A stretch of 33,324 bases of DNA from Acidobacteriota bacterium (GCA_003223215.1 QHYH01000148.1:1-33324), one strand, 5' to 3'; shown: positions 15,439-23,966, counted from the stretch's first letter. Notes: generated by a model not told the origin, from the sequence alone. Made by a program: numbers and translations.

Positions 15439-16649
15439 CGCTCAGGCGACTCAAATGTTGGGGCAAGTATCTTTCGCCAGATGATGTCCGCCTGCTCCTT
15501 GCCTCGCGCCGGGTGTTGTCCGACATCGAGCCACACCTGAATAATATCGCTGACCGGCAGGCCGCTCTTCTCCACAACTCCGCGGAATACACTTTCGCGG
15601 TTGCCCGGAAGACGCACGTAGATGTCCGCGTCTTGTTCCTCCGCGTTTTCCGAAAGACCTAGGTCTTTTAGAACGTCCCCGTTCAAACGCTCTACATATA
15701 TATAAGGTTTCGCGCCGCGCACGAACCCGACGCCCAGGGCCTCGGCGGCTTCAAACAATGCAAGGCATATTCGCGGTCTCGGCGAAGGAGGGTGCTCGTT
15801 TGAATCTCGCGAGGGTTTCGATTCCTTTGACAGGTAGGAACGCAGCGCGCTCCGGAGGGCCTTTTCCCCTTTGTGAAGGACCCACTGCATCGGAACTTCC
15901 ACGACGCGGCGCTGACTCGCAGCCCGCCACCGGTTCATCAGTTCTCTCCATCGAACCAGTCGAAGCGGACCTTGCCCGGACTCGAGAAAGCCTTCTTTCG
16001 AGAATTCTTCGATGAAACGAAACCCACTCATAACCGAAACGCCGGCCGCGGCCGCGAGCTGGGACGCTCCTTGATACTGACCTCTCGGAGCGGATAAATA
16101 CGACTCGGGAATTCGCGGCGCGAGCAGAATCTTGAGCATCCATTGGTTCAAATCCGAAAAGAGCTGTGGCGCTCCCGCACGCAGTTTGGGCGAACAAATC
16201 TGCTTTTCCGATCGTCTTGCAGAGTTAAGTGATTCGAGCCCATGGCCTGCGAACGACCGAAACCCTTCCATGTCCATGAGACCCACAGCCACTTCGGGAA
16301 CCCGTTCTTGCAGAAATCGTTTCGCCTCCTCGGCAACCGACTCTGGCATGTGATTTGCGCCCACAATCGCTACGGGGAGTGGATGATCGGAGAGGCTTCG
16401 GGAATAGTAGGACGCTTCGAGAGCCGCCTGAGACAGCAGCGGAATCACACGATCTTTCCGGCCTTCGGAAGCCCGCTTGATTTCCACTACCAACTTCTTG
16501 CCGGGGCGCGAAGCAATCAAATCGGGGGCCGCTCCGCGCTCGCGAGGCTGCTTGACTACTTTCCAGCCTTCCTCGCGAAAGAGATTGGCTACGACCAGCC
16601 CGAGTTGGGCTTCGTGGTCTGGCGACGGGTTTGGATAATGGCCTAGCAT
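15435..16649 (-). CDS. PD-(D/E)XK nuclease domain fused to an AbiEi-like winged-helix antitoxin
   Basis: 404 residues. The N-terminal about 130 residues resemble a restriction-endonuclease-like fold: Glu13 in the first helix, APDLIASRPG with Asp43, and VVEIKRA giving Glu56-x-Lys58, followed by LLSQAALEASYYS, a Q..xxxY-type helix seen in Mrr-like nucleases. A middle winged helix (about 190-250: GASQLAAAAGVSVMSGFRFIEEFSKEGFLE) and the C-terminal part (DADIYVRLPGN, SVFRGVV, SDIIQVWLDVGQHPARGKEQA) match AbiEi-family antitoxins of type IV toxin-antitoxin systems. It is first in the operon, behind a promoter with three spaced operator-like sites, and overlaps the nucleotidyltransferase gene by 4 bp. 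Antitoxin and autorepressor is the likely core role; the nuclease domain suggests an added defence activity. Confidence 0.78.
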   Translation of the reverse strand: MLGHYPNPSPDHEAQLGLVVANLFREEGWKVVKQPRERGAAPDLIASRPGKKLVVEIKRASEGRKDRVIPLLSQAALEASYYSRSLSDHPLPVAIVGANHMPESVAEEAKRFLQERVPEVAVGLMDMEGFRSFAGHGLESLNSARRSEKQICSPKLRAGAPQLFSDLNQWMLKILLAPRIPESYLSAPRGQYQGASQLAAAAGVSVMSGFRFIEEFSKEGFLESGQGPLRLVRWRELMNRWRAASQRRVVEVPMQWVLHKGEKALRSALRSYLSKESKPSRDSNEHPPSPRPRICLALFEAAEALGVGFVRGAKPYIYVERLNGDVLKDLGLSENAEEQDADIYVRLPGNRESVFRGVVEKSGLPVSDIIQVWLDVGQHPARGKEQADIIWRKILAPTFESPER

Positions 16650-16654
16650 CGGCT

Positions 16655-16706
16655 TACCACGGCCATGGTATTCATCATGGCCACGTTAATTATCATGGCC
16701 ATGATA
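16655..16706. promoter_or_regulatory. Three GGCC-centred operator-like sites at 18-bp spacing
   Basis: TATCATGGCCATGATA (16691-16706) is a perfect 16-bp palindrome. TACCACGGCCATGGTA (16655-16670) is the same type with one mismatched pair. A third, weaker CATCATGGCCAC site lies between them. Their GGCC centres start at 16661, 16679 and 16697, exactly 18 bp apart. They lie between the promoter -10 box and the start codon at 16649. This is what cooperative autorepression by the winged-helix antitoxin would look like. Confidence 0.7.
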
Positions 16707-16729
16707 TAAGCATCCAGCCCCGTCGTCAA
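16701..16729 (-). promoter_or_regulatory. Promoter of the AbiE-like operon
   Basis: On the minus strand TTGACG (16729-16724) and TATCAT (16706-16701), each 5/6 to consensus, are 17 bp apart. The -10 box lies inside the perfect palindromic operator, so repressor binding would block RNA polymerase. The leader to ATG 16649 is about 45 nt. Confidence 0.6.
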
Positions 16730-16733
16730 GACT

Positions 16734-17184
16734 CAAGAACAAATTCGGTTACCGGTCCTCTTCCTCTCACACCGATAGCGCCGCTTTCGGGCAGGAAATA
16801 AGATAGTTCCATGCCGGCACGCAAAATCGTCGATATCGACATGGACGCCCAAAAACCGTATGCGAAACTTGGACAGGTTTTTCATCTTGGCTTTCTCTCG
16901 CTGACCTGCGCCTCGTTTCGTGTGCTCAGAGTAGCTGCAACGGTTTCGCGGACCGCTGCACCGATGAAACAGCGTATAGCACTGGAACCGAGTCTGTCGC
17001 AAGAGCTCTGGAAGTTCTTGTAAATCAGTACGATTGGCTACCAGGTCCGCTGACCTTTCGGGTTGTGAAACGGCTCAAATTTTCAACAGTTGGGATAGTT
17101 GGGATAACAAAGGGATAAGAGAGCCGCCCAATTGCTCGCCTGTACCGACAAGCGGATTCTTCCTAACTCCAATGCTGGCAAGAA
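16734..17184. other. Island edge next to tRNA-Ser, no gene seen
   Basis: About 450 bp between the AbiE-like promoter and the tRNA. Short open frames on both strands are not protein-like. It contains the short repeats at 17089-17106. Confidence 0.5.
17089..17106 (+). repeat. Tandem GTTGGGATA x2 near tRNA-Ser
   Basis: Two exact 9-bp copies (17089-17097, 17098-17106), followed by a further GGGATA at 17112-17117. They share the core TTGGGATA with the tandem repeat at 4901-4920 near the opposite end of the tRNA-flanked segment. Confidence 0.4.
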
Positions 17185-17186
17185 TC

Positions 17187-17259
<73 letters not shown>

Positions 17260-17280
<21 letters not shown>

Positions 17281-17600
17281 GCGGTTTGGTTTCAACAGCT
17301 TACCACACTGCCCTAATTTATTTGGTGCACTTTTGGTGCACTCTGACTCATGGCGTCCAAAGAACTCTCTAGTTCTCATCGCTGCACGCACCGCAGGATC
17401 GAATGCTTTGATGTAGCGCTCTTTGGTCACGTGCGATTTTGCATGGCGCAAGACGCGTTGCACAACTTTCTCATCCGCACCAAGTTCATACAGGTTCGAC
17501 GCAATGCCACGCCGGAACCCATGCCAGCCATACCATTCCAACTCGATTCTTTACGAGTGGACGGATGACCTGCTGGGCCAGCTTGTCCAAGTCCATCGGC
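17260..17600 (-). pseudogene. C-terminal remnant of a tyrosine recombinase (phage-type integrase), frameshifted
   Basis: The minus-strand frame ending at 17242 contains WYGWHGFRRGIASNLYELGA, VQRVLRHAKSHVTKERYIK. This is the end of a tyrosine-integrase catalytic domain with the HxxR motif, the second His in LRH and the nucleophile Tyr in RYIK. Just upstream, MDLDKLAQQVIRPLVKNR in another frame is the expected preceding segment; one extra G near 17543 breaks the frame. The N-terminal arm-binding and core-binding domains are missing. The frame has no stop of its own and runs into the tRNA-Ser gene. It marks the integrase of a former element using this tRNA as its site. Confidence 0.75.
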
Positions 17601-17781
17601 CTTCCGTCTCCGGGGTGTCCGTAGCCGTTGCATCTCGGGGCCGTGCTCCCCCTTCCCTCCGGACCACGGGCCTTCGTTCACGGTCAATTTCGGGATTGAC
17701 TTTCCCCCGCCCCACGAGTACCAAATACCCTTGAGCACAAACTAAGCGACAACCGCAAGGTGGATTAGCTCCTAGACCGCA

Positions 17782-18675
17782 ATGCAAAACTTCTTGCCAA
17801 CCCGGCACAAAACCGTCGTCACCAGCTTCGCCGCGGCATTAAGCATCGTACTTCTTGCAATGTTCTGCATGGAAAAGCGACTGACCGCAGCCAGCGACCG
17901 CGACACACCTAATCCGGGTTTGGTTACCGAGCTCTCTGCGCCTGTAGATCACGTCCTGCAGGCTGTCGAGGAAGTGCTTCAAGATCAAACTATCCACGGG
18001 ACACTGATGTTCGACCGGGAACCGACGCTTACCGGGGCGATTGCTGTGGAGTCCACTCCGCTGTTTGGGCCCTGGAAAGGCGAGGGCCAGGTCTTCTACA
18101 AGATTCGCAAAGATGCCATAGCTCCCAGGCATTTCCGGGCGAGTGCGGACCGGGGAACGATCGCCGTTCGTTATGTGGTCACGAGTGTCAGCCCAGAACG
18201 CACGCGGTTGCGTATTGATGCAATTTTCGTTGAAACGGTCAGGCGCACAACCCACCCGTCGGACGGCACAGTTGAATCCAGTGAATCCAGGGCTATTCAG
18301 GACCATCTTCAGGTGATTCAAGCTGCGGAGCAGCAAGCCGTCGAGGCCGAGCGTCGTCGCGAGAGCGCAGACCTTGCCACACAGACCTTGATCCGCCAGC
18401 GCGAAGATGACACGGCTCTCCTCGCTGCAGCCGGGTCTTCCGTACACGATCTCGAGCAGCGCATCGACTCCTTGCAGCATGAAATAGAAAGACGGATTAA
18501 GGAGCCGGGTGCCAGTCTGAAAGCCTCGCCGTTTCGCTCCGCGGCAGACCTGGCCCATCTGCCCACGTATACCCAGGTTGTCATCTTGATCGTTACTCCC
18601 CACTGGTATGGCGTCGAAACGCCTAACGGCCAGCACGGATGGCTCCCGATAGACCAATTGGAACCTCTGCCGTGA
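17782..18675 (+). CDS. Membrane-anchored or secreted protein with C-terminal SH3-like domain
   Basis: 297 residues with no family recognised over the full length. An N-terminal hydrophobic segment (VVTSFAAALSIVLLAMFCM, about 12-30) is a signal anchor. The middle is mixed alpha/beta (about 45-160), then a charged helical, probably coiled-coil, segment (about 170-245: HLQVIQAAEQQAVEAERRR, SSVHDLEQRIDSLQHEIERR). The last 50 residues look like a bacterial SH3-like fold (TPHWYGVETPNGQHGWLPIDQLEPLP). The stop overlaps the next gene's GTG by 4 bp (GTGA at 18672-18675), and that gene has the same type of layout, so they probably work together in the envelope. Confidence 0.7.
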   Translation: MQNFLPTRHKTVVTSFAAALSIVLLAMFCMEKRLTAASDRDTPNPGLVTELSAPVDHVLQAVEEVLQDQTIHGTLMFDREPTLTGAIAVESTPLFGPWKGEGQVFYKIRKDAIAPRHFRASADRGTIAVRYVVTSVSPERTRLRIDAIFVETVRRTTHPSDGTVESSESRAIQDHLQVIQAAEQQAVEAERRRESADLATQTLIRQREDDTALLAAAGSSVHDLEQRIDSLQHEIERRIKEPGASLKASPFRSAADLAHLPTYTQVVILIVTPHWYGVETPNGQHGWLPIDQLEPLP

Positions 18676-19991
18676 GAAGACCTAAGTACGCCGCATGCAA
18701 GCTGCGACTCCGCGCGTTATGGATGCTTTCCGCCTTGGGGACTTCAATTCCCCGTCCCGCAACTGCCCAAGCTGTTCCTTATGCGCGGACCTATGCCAAA
18801 TCGAACGAAGAAGTGGACAAAGCACTGAAAGAAATGCAGGCCTACGCAGGTCAGAAACTGCCTACTGTTGAAGGTTTCGTGGCCAATGCAGAGCACCCCC
18901 TCGATCGCTATGAGCGTCCCTTCTACCAGTTCTCCATCGACCTTCTGCCGACCGCATCCGGGACCACTGTTGTTCGCGTCACCGCAAAGATAACGGCGTG
19001 GTACGCCGACCGCGATCCCTCGAAGTCGGCCTATGAGGCTCTGCCATCGAATGGTCGGTTAGAGTTAGACCTTCTTGACAGGCTCAACGAGAAGCTCGGC
19101 AACCAGCCTTCTGCTTCTGCATCAAGACCGGACGTGCAGCCTCCCAAGCCGAAGTTAGACCTCTCGAGCAGCTTGTCGGCGAATCCTCTCGCGTCAGGAA
19201 AAACCTCCGCACCAACCGCGAGTGTATCTGCAGGGACCGCGGCTGACGGACCAGGCAGCGAGGAAGTAACGGCCCTGCGAGGGAAGCGTGAAGCCGAAGA
19301 GAAGCGCATGCGGCAGCTCACGACGGAGCTCCAGAACTTGCAAGAGATCCAACGCAACCAAGCACATCCTCTGAATCTTGTCGTGGTGAAGAAGACAGGC
19401 ACGCCCGTCCGGGCGCGACCCACGGCAGGCTCCAGCGTTCTCTTCACGGCCACCGCCGATGACGAATTCGAGTTTCTGGATGCCGATGGGGAATGGATTC
19501 ACGTCCAGATTTCCCCTGCCTTGCGGGGATATATTCGCCGAGACAATCTGGATTTGCCCGAGTATGTTGCCGCGCGGCAAAAATCGCCGAATGGGGCGCC
19601 TGCAAATGCTAAGCCGGAGGCTTTCCGCGTAGAGCGCGAGGAAACCGGGGTTTTCCCTGGCAAATGGGAGGCATTGCGCGAAAAGCCGGTAAAGATATAC
19701 ACCGTTCAGCGGGTTTTACAGGATTCCCAGGAAACAGGCGGCACCGCGAAGCTTAATTTCGCATTTTCCCTCTTCCAGAAATTCTCAGCAGACGCAACCA
19801 GCTCTGCGCCGGAAGTCCACGGAATCGTGGTCATTTTCGATTCCGCCGATGGGGGCATCATTGCGGCGACGATCGCTATCATCGAGCAAGTGAGAGGCGG
19901 CTCACTCGCCCGAGATGACTTCTGGAAGTACTGTTATCTGGACCCAGCTGACGCCTTTCGGGCAGCACCAAAGCCGTCTGAGAAGCGATAA
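18672..19991 (+). CDS. Secreted protein with coiled coil and SH3-like domain
   Basis: About 439 residues from GTG 18672, chosen because the codon overlaps the upstream stop (GTGA) and gives a good signal peptide (RALWMLSALGTSIPRPATAQA); an ATG at 18639 is possible. After a folded N-terminal region comes a low-complexity Ser/Ala/Pro linker (about 155-195), a coiled coil (EEVTALRGKREAEEKRMRQL, about 205-235), an SH3-like domain (about 240-305: TGTPVRARPTAGSSVLFTA, then DADGEWIHVQI and GYIRRDNLDLP), and a C-terminal domain of unknown type. SH3-like domains often bind peptidoglycan or peptides. It is coupled to the upstream SH3-like gene. Confidence 0.7.
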   Translation: MRRPKYAACKLRLRALWMLSALGTSIPRPATAQAVPYARTYAKSNEEVDKALKEMQAYAGQKLPTVEGFVANAEHPLDRYERPFYQFSIDLLPTASGTTVVRVTAKITAWYADRDPSKSAYEALPSNGRLELDLLDRLNEKLGNQPSASASRPDVQPPKPKLDLSSSLSANPLASGKTSAPTASVSAGTAADGPGSEEVTALRGKREAEEKRMRQLTTELQNLQEIQRNQAHPLNLVVVKKTGTPVRARPTAGSSVLFTATADDEFEFLDADGEWIHVQISPALRGYIRRDNLDLPEYVAARQKSPNGAPANAKPEAFRVEREETGVFPGKWEALREKPVKIYTVQRVLQDSQETGGTAKLNFAFSLFQKFSADATSSAPEVHGIVVIFDSADGGIIAATIAIIEQVRGGSLARDDFWKYCYLDPADAFRAAPKPSEKR

Positions 19992-20429
19992 CGTCGGCCA
20001 AAACAGACCCTCGTTCATCGCGCGACCTGACTTAACTGCGGTGCCGCTGGAGATCTGGAAGCGGCTTGGCTTGAAGCCAGGCACAGCGTTATGTGCTGGA
20101 GCGCGCGTTGCAGTTCTACCTCTCAATGCGGTTCCATTTGGAGCGCCTGGCAGCTAGCGGCCGGGCAAGCTGTTAACTTCTGCGCTTTCAGCGAAATGCG
20201 GTTAAATCGGATATGGCGCCGATTTCGGATGTAAAGGCATCACCCGAGCCGCGATTGCCGTGTTTTACGGATTGCCAACTCGTTGAATCATTCGCTAGTA
20301 CTTGCGGGGTTTTCGGGGGATTGATCAACGCGGATGGCATTGTTTGGCGTGTGAGCGATCCGACTTGTGTCGCTCGGTTCTGACTCTCCTCTGCTGCTCC
20401 CAGAGTGAATGCAACGAAGGAGAAAGATT
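19992..20429. other. Intergenic with a possible gene remnant
   Basis: About 440 bp. The stretch 20028-20157 can be read as PDLTAVPLEIWKRLGLKPG followed by a hydrophobic strand, vaguely like the end of a TOBE/Mop-type domain, but it has no start codon of its own and cannot be assigned. Nothing else is seen. Confidence 0.35.
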
Positions 20430-20816
20430 ATGCCAGGTCTGAAAAGAATCAGGGCTGTCTACAGTTTTCCTGGTCAAACCGAAAACGTTAGTGTCCATCA
20501 CAAGAACGCTCCTCTGAAAATCTTCGATGCGAGAGTTGAAGTACGCAATCCGGTACCAGTCCCGGTCTACCTTGCGCCTCTGGACGAACCGCGCAATCGC
20601 GAACGGACGGTTACCGAAGACGTAAGCGGCCACGGCGCTCGCGTGGTTACCAAGCGGTATTGGCGACCCGGCGAAGTGCCACTGCTGACCCCCTTGATCG
20701 GCGAGTATCCGAAGTACGGCCGAGTCGTTTATTGCGATCCACAGTCGCAAGGGGGCTACTGCGTAGGGATAGAATTCTCGCGGCCTTTCTTTTGTTGGAC
20801 CGGCATAGCCCCGTGA
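20430..20816 (+). CDS. PilZ-like domain protein
   Basis: 128 residues. AAGGAG at 20417-20422 stands 7 bp before ATG 20430, better than the ATG at 20409. A PilZ-type signature is suggested by RNRER (about 67-71) followed by EDVSGHGARVV (about 75-85), matching the RxxxR and D/NxSxxG pair that binds cyclic di-GMP, and by a terminal GGYCVGIEF strand, common at the end of PilZ barrels. If correct, it is a stand-alone c-di-GMP receptor. The first 40 residues are unassigned. It has no operon partner. Confidence 0.55.
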   Translation: MPGLKRIRAVYSFPGQTENVSVHHKNAPLKIFDARVEVRNPVPVPVYLAPLDEPRNRERTVTEDVSGHGARVVTKRYWRPGEVPLLTPLIGEYPKYGRVVYCDPQSQGGYCVGIEFSRPFFCWTGIAP

Positions 20817-21215
20817 GCGGCGGCGGGACGCACAGGCAGTGAACAACTTGGCCTAGCCTCCCGGTTTCAAGTCCAGATGCTCACCGAATCGATGCGCCGC
20901 GCAGCCGCGTCGCTGAGCGCGAATTTCCAATGGCAGCCGGAAGCTCCGTGGCCTTTCTTACCCTCGGCCTCCTACCCTTGGAGCAGGCGACAACGCTTTG
21001 GCTCGAAGCTCTTAAGCCCTATAGCATGGGCTGAACATACGTCTCCGACTCCCCCCTCAGCCATCGTCGGGCCTCCAAAAGATTGTCTCCGAATACTTCG
21101 ATTCCGAAGGTTCCTAGGAAAGGACAACCTTCGCCTCCTCTGCCCGCCACTTGCTCAGAGACTCTAAATCGGGCCACTTATGTCTTGCGCCATGTCAGTG
21201 AACACGCGGCCGCTG
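20817..21215. other. Intergenic, no gene seen
   Basis: About 400 bp. A 96-codon open frame at 20877 has no recognisable features, no Shine-Dalgarno sequence and a Pro/Ser/Arg-rich composition typical of chance frames in GC-rich DNA. Confidence 0.45.
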
Positions 21216-21244
21216 TTGACATGGCCATCCTAGATGGCTATGAT
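21216..21244 (+). promoter_or_regulatory. Promoter and operator of the Phd/PIN toxin-antitoxin pair
   Basis: A perfect TTGACA (21216-21221) and TATGAT (21239-21244) are 17 bp apart. An inverted repeat CATGGCCATC / GATGGCTATG (21220-21229 and 21233-21242, one mismatched pair) fills the spacer. The -10 box ends only 8 bp before ATG 21253, so the mRNA should be leaderless or nearly so. Repression by the Phd-like antitoxin is the expected use of the dyad. Confidence 0.7.
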
Positions 21245-21252
21245 TTGATCCT

Positions 21253-21498
21253 ATGAAAGTAAGCGTGGCGCACGCCAAGAACAAGCTTCCCCAGCTGATA
21301 AGAGCTGCCGAGGACGGTGAACCTGTGACCATCTGTCGGCGTGGTGTACCCGTGGTGGATTTAGTTCGAACCACAACCGCCAGCAACGACAAGCCTAAAT
21401 TCGGGACGCTCAAGGGCAAGGTCATCGAAGTGGACCCTGATTGGTGGAAACCGATGAATGACGAAGAGGTTGATAAGTTTCTGAATGGTCGCTACTGA
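21253..21498 (+). CDS. Phd/YefM-family antitoxin
   Basis: 81 residues. The N-terminal DNA-binding part MKVSVAHAKNKLPQLIRAAEDG, followed by EPVTICRRGVPVVDLVR, is typical of Phd/YefM antitoxins. The C-terminus (WWKPMNDEEVDKFLNGRY) is the flexible toxin-neutralising tail. There is no Shine-Dalgarno sequence and the promoter lies immediately upstream, fitting leaderless translation. Its stop codon shares one base with the toxin start (TGATG, 21496-21500), so the two are co-translated. It should neutralise the PIN toxin and repress its own promoter. Confidence 0.88.
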   Translation: MKVSVAHAKNKLPQLIRAAEDGEPVTICRRGVPVVDLVRTTTASNDKPKFGTLKGKVIEVDPDWWKPMNDEEVDKFLNGRY

Positions 21499-21878
21499 TG
21501 CGTTTGCTCCTCGACACCGTCGCGTTTATCTGGGCCATGACTTCTGCAGACCGCATTTCTAACAAGGCAATGGCGGCCCTTCGATCAGAGGCGACACTTC
21601 GCGAAATCAGTGTGGTTTCACTCTCGGAAGTTGCCATCAAGCAATCGATAGGAAAGTTGAGAATCGGCAAAGACGAGGTACTCACGGGCATCGCCGACCT
21701 CCGGCTTCGAGTCCTGCCCTACACGGCTAATCATGCGTTGCATTTGTTCGATCTGCCGGCGCACCATGGCGACCCGTTCGACCGCCAGATCATTGCCCAG
21801 GCCCTGTGCGAAAAGATCGCGGTTCTGACTTCTGACCAGAAATTCAGTCTCTACAAGGGACTCAGGATCGTGTGGTGA
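21498..21878 (+). CDS. PIN-domain ribonuclease toxin (VapC-like)
   Basis: 126 residues with the complete set of PIN acidic residues: Asp6 in MRLLLDTVAFIW, Glu44 in SLSEVAIK, Asp92/Asp95 in HHGDPFDRQIIAQA and Asp113 in LTSDQKF. This is the PIN subclass usually paired with Phd antitoxins. VapC-type toxins cut RNA, often tRNA or rRNA, and slow growth when the antitoxin is lost. Length and motifs are normal, so it should be functional. The start overlaps the antitoxin stop by one base. The pair probably stabilises the tRNA-Ser island. Confidence 0.9.
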   Translation: MRLLLDTVAFIWAMTSADRISNKAMAALRSEATLREISVVSLSEVAIKQSIGKLRIGKDEVLTGIADLRLRVLPYTANHALHLFDLPAHHGDPFDRQIIAQALCEKIAVLTSDQKFSLYKGLRIVW

Positions 21879-22039
21879 CCCGTGACGGATTGGCTGGCGG
21901 AAATCAACCGTCGGACGCTCGCGGTCTTGGTGCACTCTTGGAGTACTTTAACCTGCCGACGAGGCGATCCGAGTGCAACTGAGACGAGCTTAAGTTATTG
22001 AAAATACTCGAAAATCGGTGAATGCCAACAGGGCAGGTA

Positions 22040-22086
22040 GGTTTAGCAAACCGCCGCATTCAGCCACTTTGCCACCCCTCCGCGGT
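22040..22086 (-). repeat. Mutated 5' half of tRNA-Ser(GCT)
   Basis: These 47 bp match 17239-17285 with two differences (22069 and 22077), covering the tRNA from its 5' end through the D arm and the anticodon loop. The match ends just past the anticodon loop, where the 3'-half copy at 4744-4809 also ends. The 12 bp GGTTTAGCAAAC are shared by all three copies. One difference weakens the acceptor stem. It is a second integration scar. Confidence 0.88.
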
Positions 22087-22556
22087 CGGTTGTCCTGGCG
22101 CCGAACAACGGCGCAACTTTGAAAGTATAACATCAAAACGCTGGGGCCAACGGAAGCGGCGCCGCGCGATCCTTAAATTCTCGGCTGACCATCGTCGCGC
22201 TCCCTGCGTCCAATGAAGTGGGTCGGATGCTGATGGCATTTGCTCGTGCCTGGGTACTTTCCATGACGCCCCCGTAACGATAGAATAGGTTGCTGGGTGG
22301 ATAAGCCTCGGCCTTCGGGGCGCTGGCCCGAATCGTGTCGTAGTAACTCTAAGGTTTCCTGTTGCGAATCCGAAACGGCGATCTTGGGTGAACGTCGGCG
22401 AAACATTTCGACCCGGCCGGGCGTATCTAAAAGAAGAAGAGCGGCTCGGGATGCTTCTGTCATCGTGGCTTTCAAACCCAAGGATTCCATGGAACGTCGC
22501 GGGGTGGCAGCGGCTTGCACGGGTGGCCCTAGGGCGGTGGGGCGAAAGGGAAGCGA
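22087..22556. other. Intergenic, no gene seen
   Basis: About 470 bp between the tRNA fragment and the adaptor gene. The open frames, including a long minus-strand one that continues through the next gene, lack protein features. The adaptor promoter should lie here but could not be fixed. Confidence 0.45.
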
Positions 22557-23966
22557 ATGAAGACCTGGCATAAAGTGGCGATTGGGTCGGGCGTCGTGGT
22601 GGTGCTTGGCGGCATTGTTCTTTTCAGCGTAAACCAGGCGAACAAGGGCATGGTTACTGTGCAAACGGCCAAGGTGACGAAGCAGGACAGCTTGGTGTCC
22701 CTGGTAACAGCATCGGGTGAAATCAAGCCAACGACCTACACAAACATAGCCGCGCAAGGATACGGCAGAATTACACAGATATTTGTTAAGGAAGGCGATC
22801 ACGTAAGAAAGGGTGACAAGCTGCTTACACAGGAAAATGTGCAAGCAAGCGCCGACGTGCAGGCCCAGGAGGCGGCGAGCAATTCCGCGGAGTCCGGAGT
22901 TCAGGCGGCCGAAGCCAGTTACAAAGCGGCGCAAGCGGACTTGATTTCGCAGCAAGCCAACCTCGAAAAAGCCAGGCTCGACTATGATCGCGGGCAAGGG
23001 CTTTATAAGGACGGATTGATCCCTAAGCAGGACTTCGATCAGAGAAAAACGACTTACGACGGAGCTGTGGCGAGCGTTGATTCGGCAAAGGCGCGTGTTT
23101 CGCTCCTGAAGGCGCAGATGGAACAGTCGCGCTCACAGCTGAATCAGAGCCGCGCCCAGCTCGTCCACACCCAGGACATTCTGCACAAGACCGTTTATAC
23201 CTCGCCGATCAATGGGATTGTTAGCTATCTGCCGGAACGCGTGGGCGACTACGTCGTTATGGGCATACAGAACCAGCCAGGCAGTTTCATCATGACACTG
23301 TCTGACATGTCGACTGTCACTGCCGAGGTCAAGGTGGATGAAACGGATATCGTCAGCGTGAAGCTGGGGCAAGATGGCGACGTAAACATCGACGCGATTC
23401 CAGGGAAAGTGTTCAAAGGCAAGGTAACGGAAGTGGGCTCGCAAGCTGTCCTGCGCAGTTCCGGCCTTACGACCACGCAGACCACCACCAGCACACAAGA
23501 AGCGAAAGACTTCAAGGTTGTCGTGACTCTGGAAAATCCACCTGACAACGTGCGGCCCGGCCTTTCTGCCACGGCAAAAATCAAGACGGCGGAGCGGAAA
23601 AATGTGATTGCCGTCCCCATCCAGGCTCTCGCGATGCGTACGCGCAAGGAATTGGAGGAAGCCGCCAAGAACGCAAAGGGTCAAGGCGGTTCCGGCGTAA
23701 CCCTCGCTGCGCCCCCGCCGGCTGCTCCTGGCGATATCAAAAAGGATGAAATTCAGGGCGTTTTTGTAGTGAATGGCAAGAAGGCAGTATTTCGGTCGGT
23801 GGAAACCGGCATCTCCGGCGTCACCGACATTGAGATTACCAAGGGCTTGCAGCCCGGCGACGAGATTGTCGTTGGCAGCTACAAAGCCTTGCGCACTTTG
23901 AAGCCGGAAGCTCAGGTCAAAGTGGACAACAGCGCGCCCAAGAGGCAAGACGATCAGCAAAGCTGA
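22557..23966 (+). CDS. MacA/HlyD-family periplasmic adaptor (membrane fusion protein)
   Basis: 469 residues. A transmembrane anchor (about 6-25, [19 protein letters not shown]) is followed by the first half of a biotinyl-lipoyl domain ([30 protein letters not shown]), a long coiled-coil hairpin (about 95-205, Gln/Ala/Ser-rich), the second lipoyl half ([21 protein letters not shown]), a beta-barrel ([19 protein letters not shown]) and a membrane-proximal domain. This is the layout of adaptors in MacAB-TolC-type ABC efflux. The gene lies 25 bp upstream of the matching ATPase gene. The substrate is unknown. Confidence 0.9.
   Translation: MKTWHKVAIGSGVVVVLGGIVLFSVNQANKGMVTVQTAKVTKQDSLVSLVTASGEIKPTTYTNIAAQGYGRITQIFVKEGDHVRKGDKLLTQENVQASADVQAQEAASNSAESGVQAAEASYKAAQADLISQQANLEKARLDYDRGQGLYKDGLIPKQDFDQRKTTYDGAVASVDSAKARVSLLKAQMEQSRSQLNQSRAQLVHTQDILHKTVYTSPINGIVSYLPERVGDYVVMGIQNQPGSFIMTLSDMSTVTAEVKVDETDIVSVKLGQDGDVNIDAIPGKVFKGKVTEVGSQAVLRSSGLTTTQTTTSTQEAKDFKVVVTLENPPDNVRPGLSATAKIKTAERKNVIAVPIQALAMRTRKELEEAAKNAKGQGGSGVTLAAPPPAAPGDIKKDEIQGVFVVNGKKAVFRSVETGISGVTDIEITKGLQPGDEIVVGSYKALRTLKPEAQVKVDNSAPKRQDDQQS

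Noticed and set aside
20028-20157. Possible TOBE/Mop-like domain remnant
   Set aside because: Similarity is only impressionistic (a PLEIWKRLGLKPG segment) and there is no start or partner gene.
22173-22997. 274-codon open frame on the minus strand
   Set aside because: More than half is antisense to the adaptor gene; the remainder is intergenic and has no recognisable domain or ribosome site.
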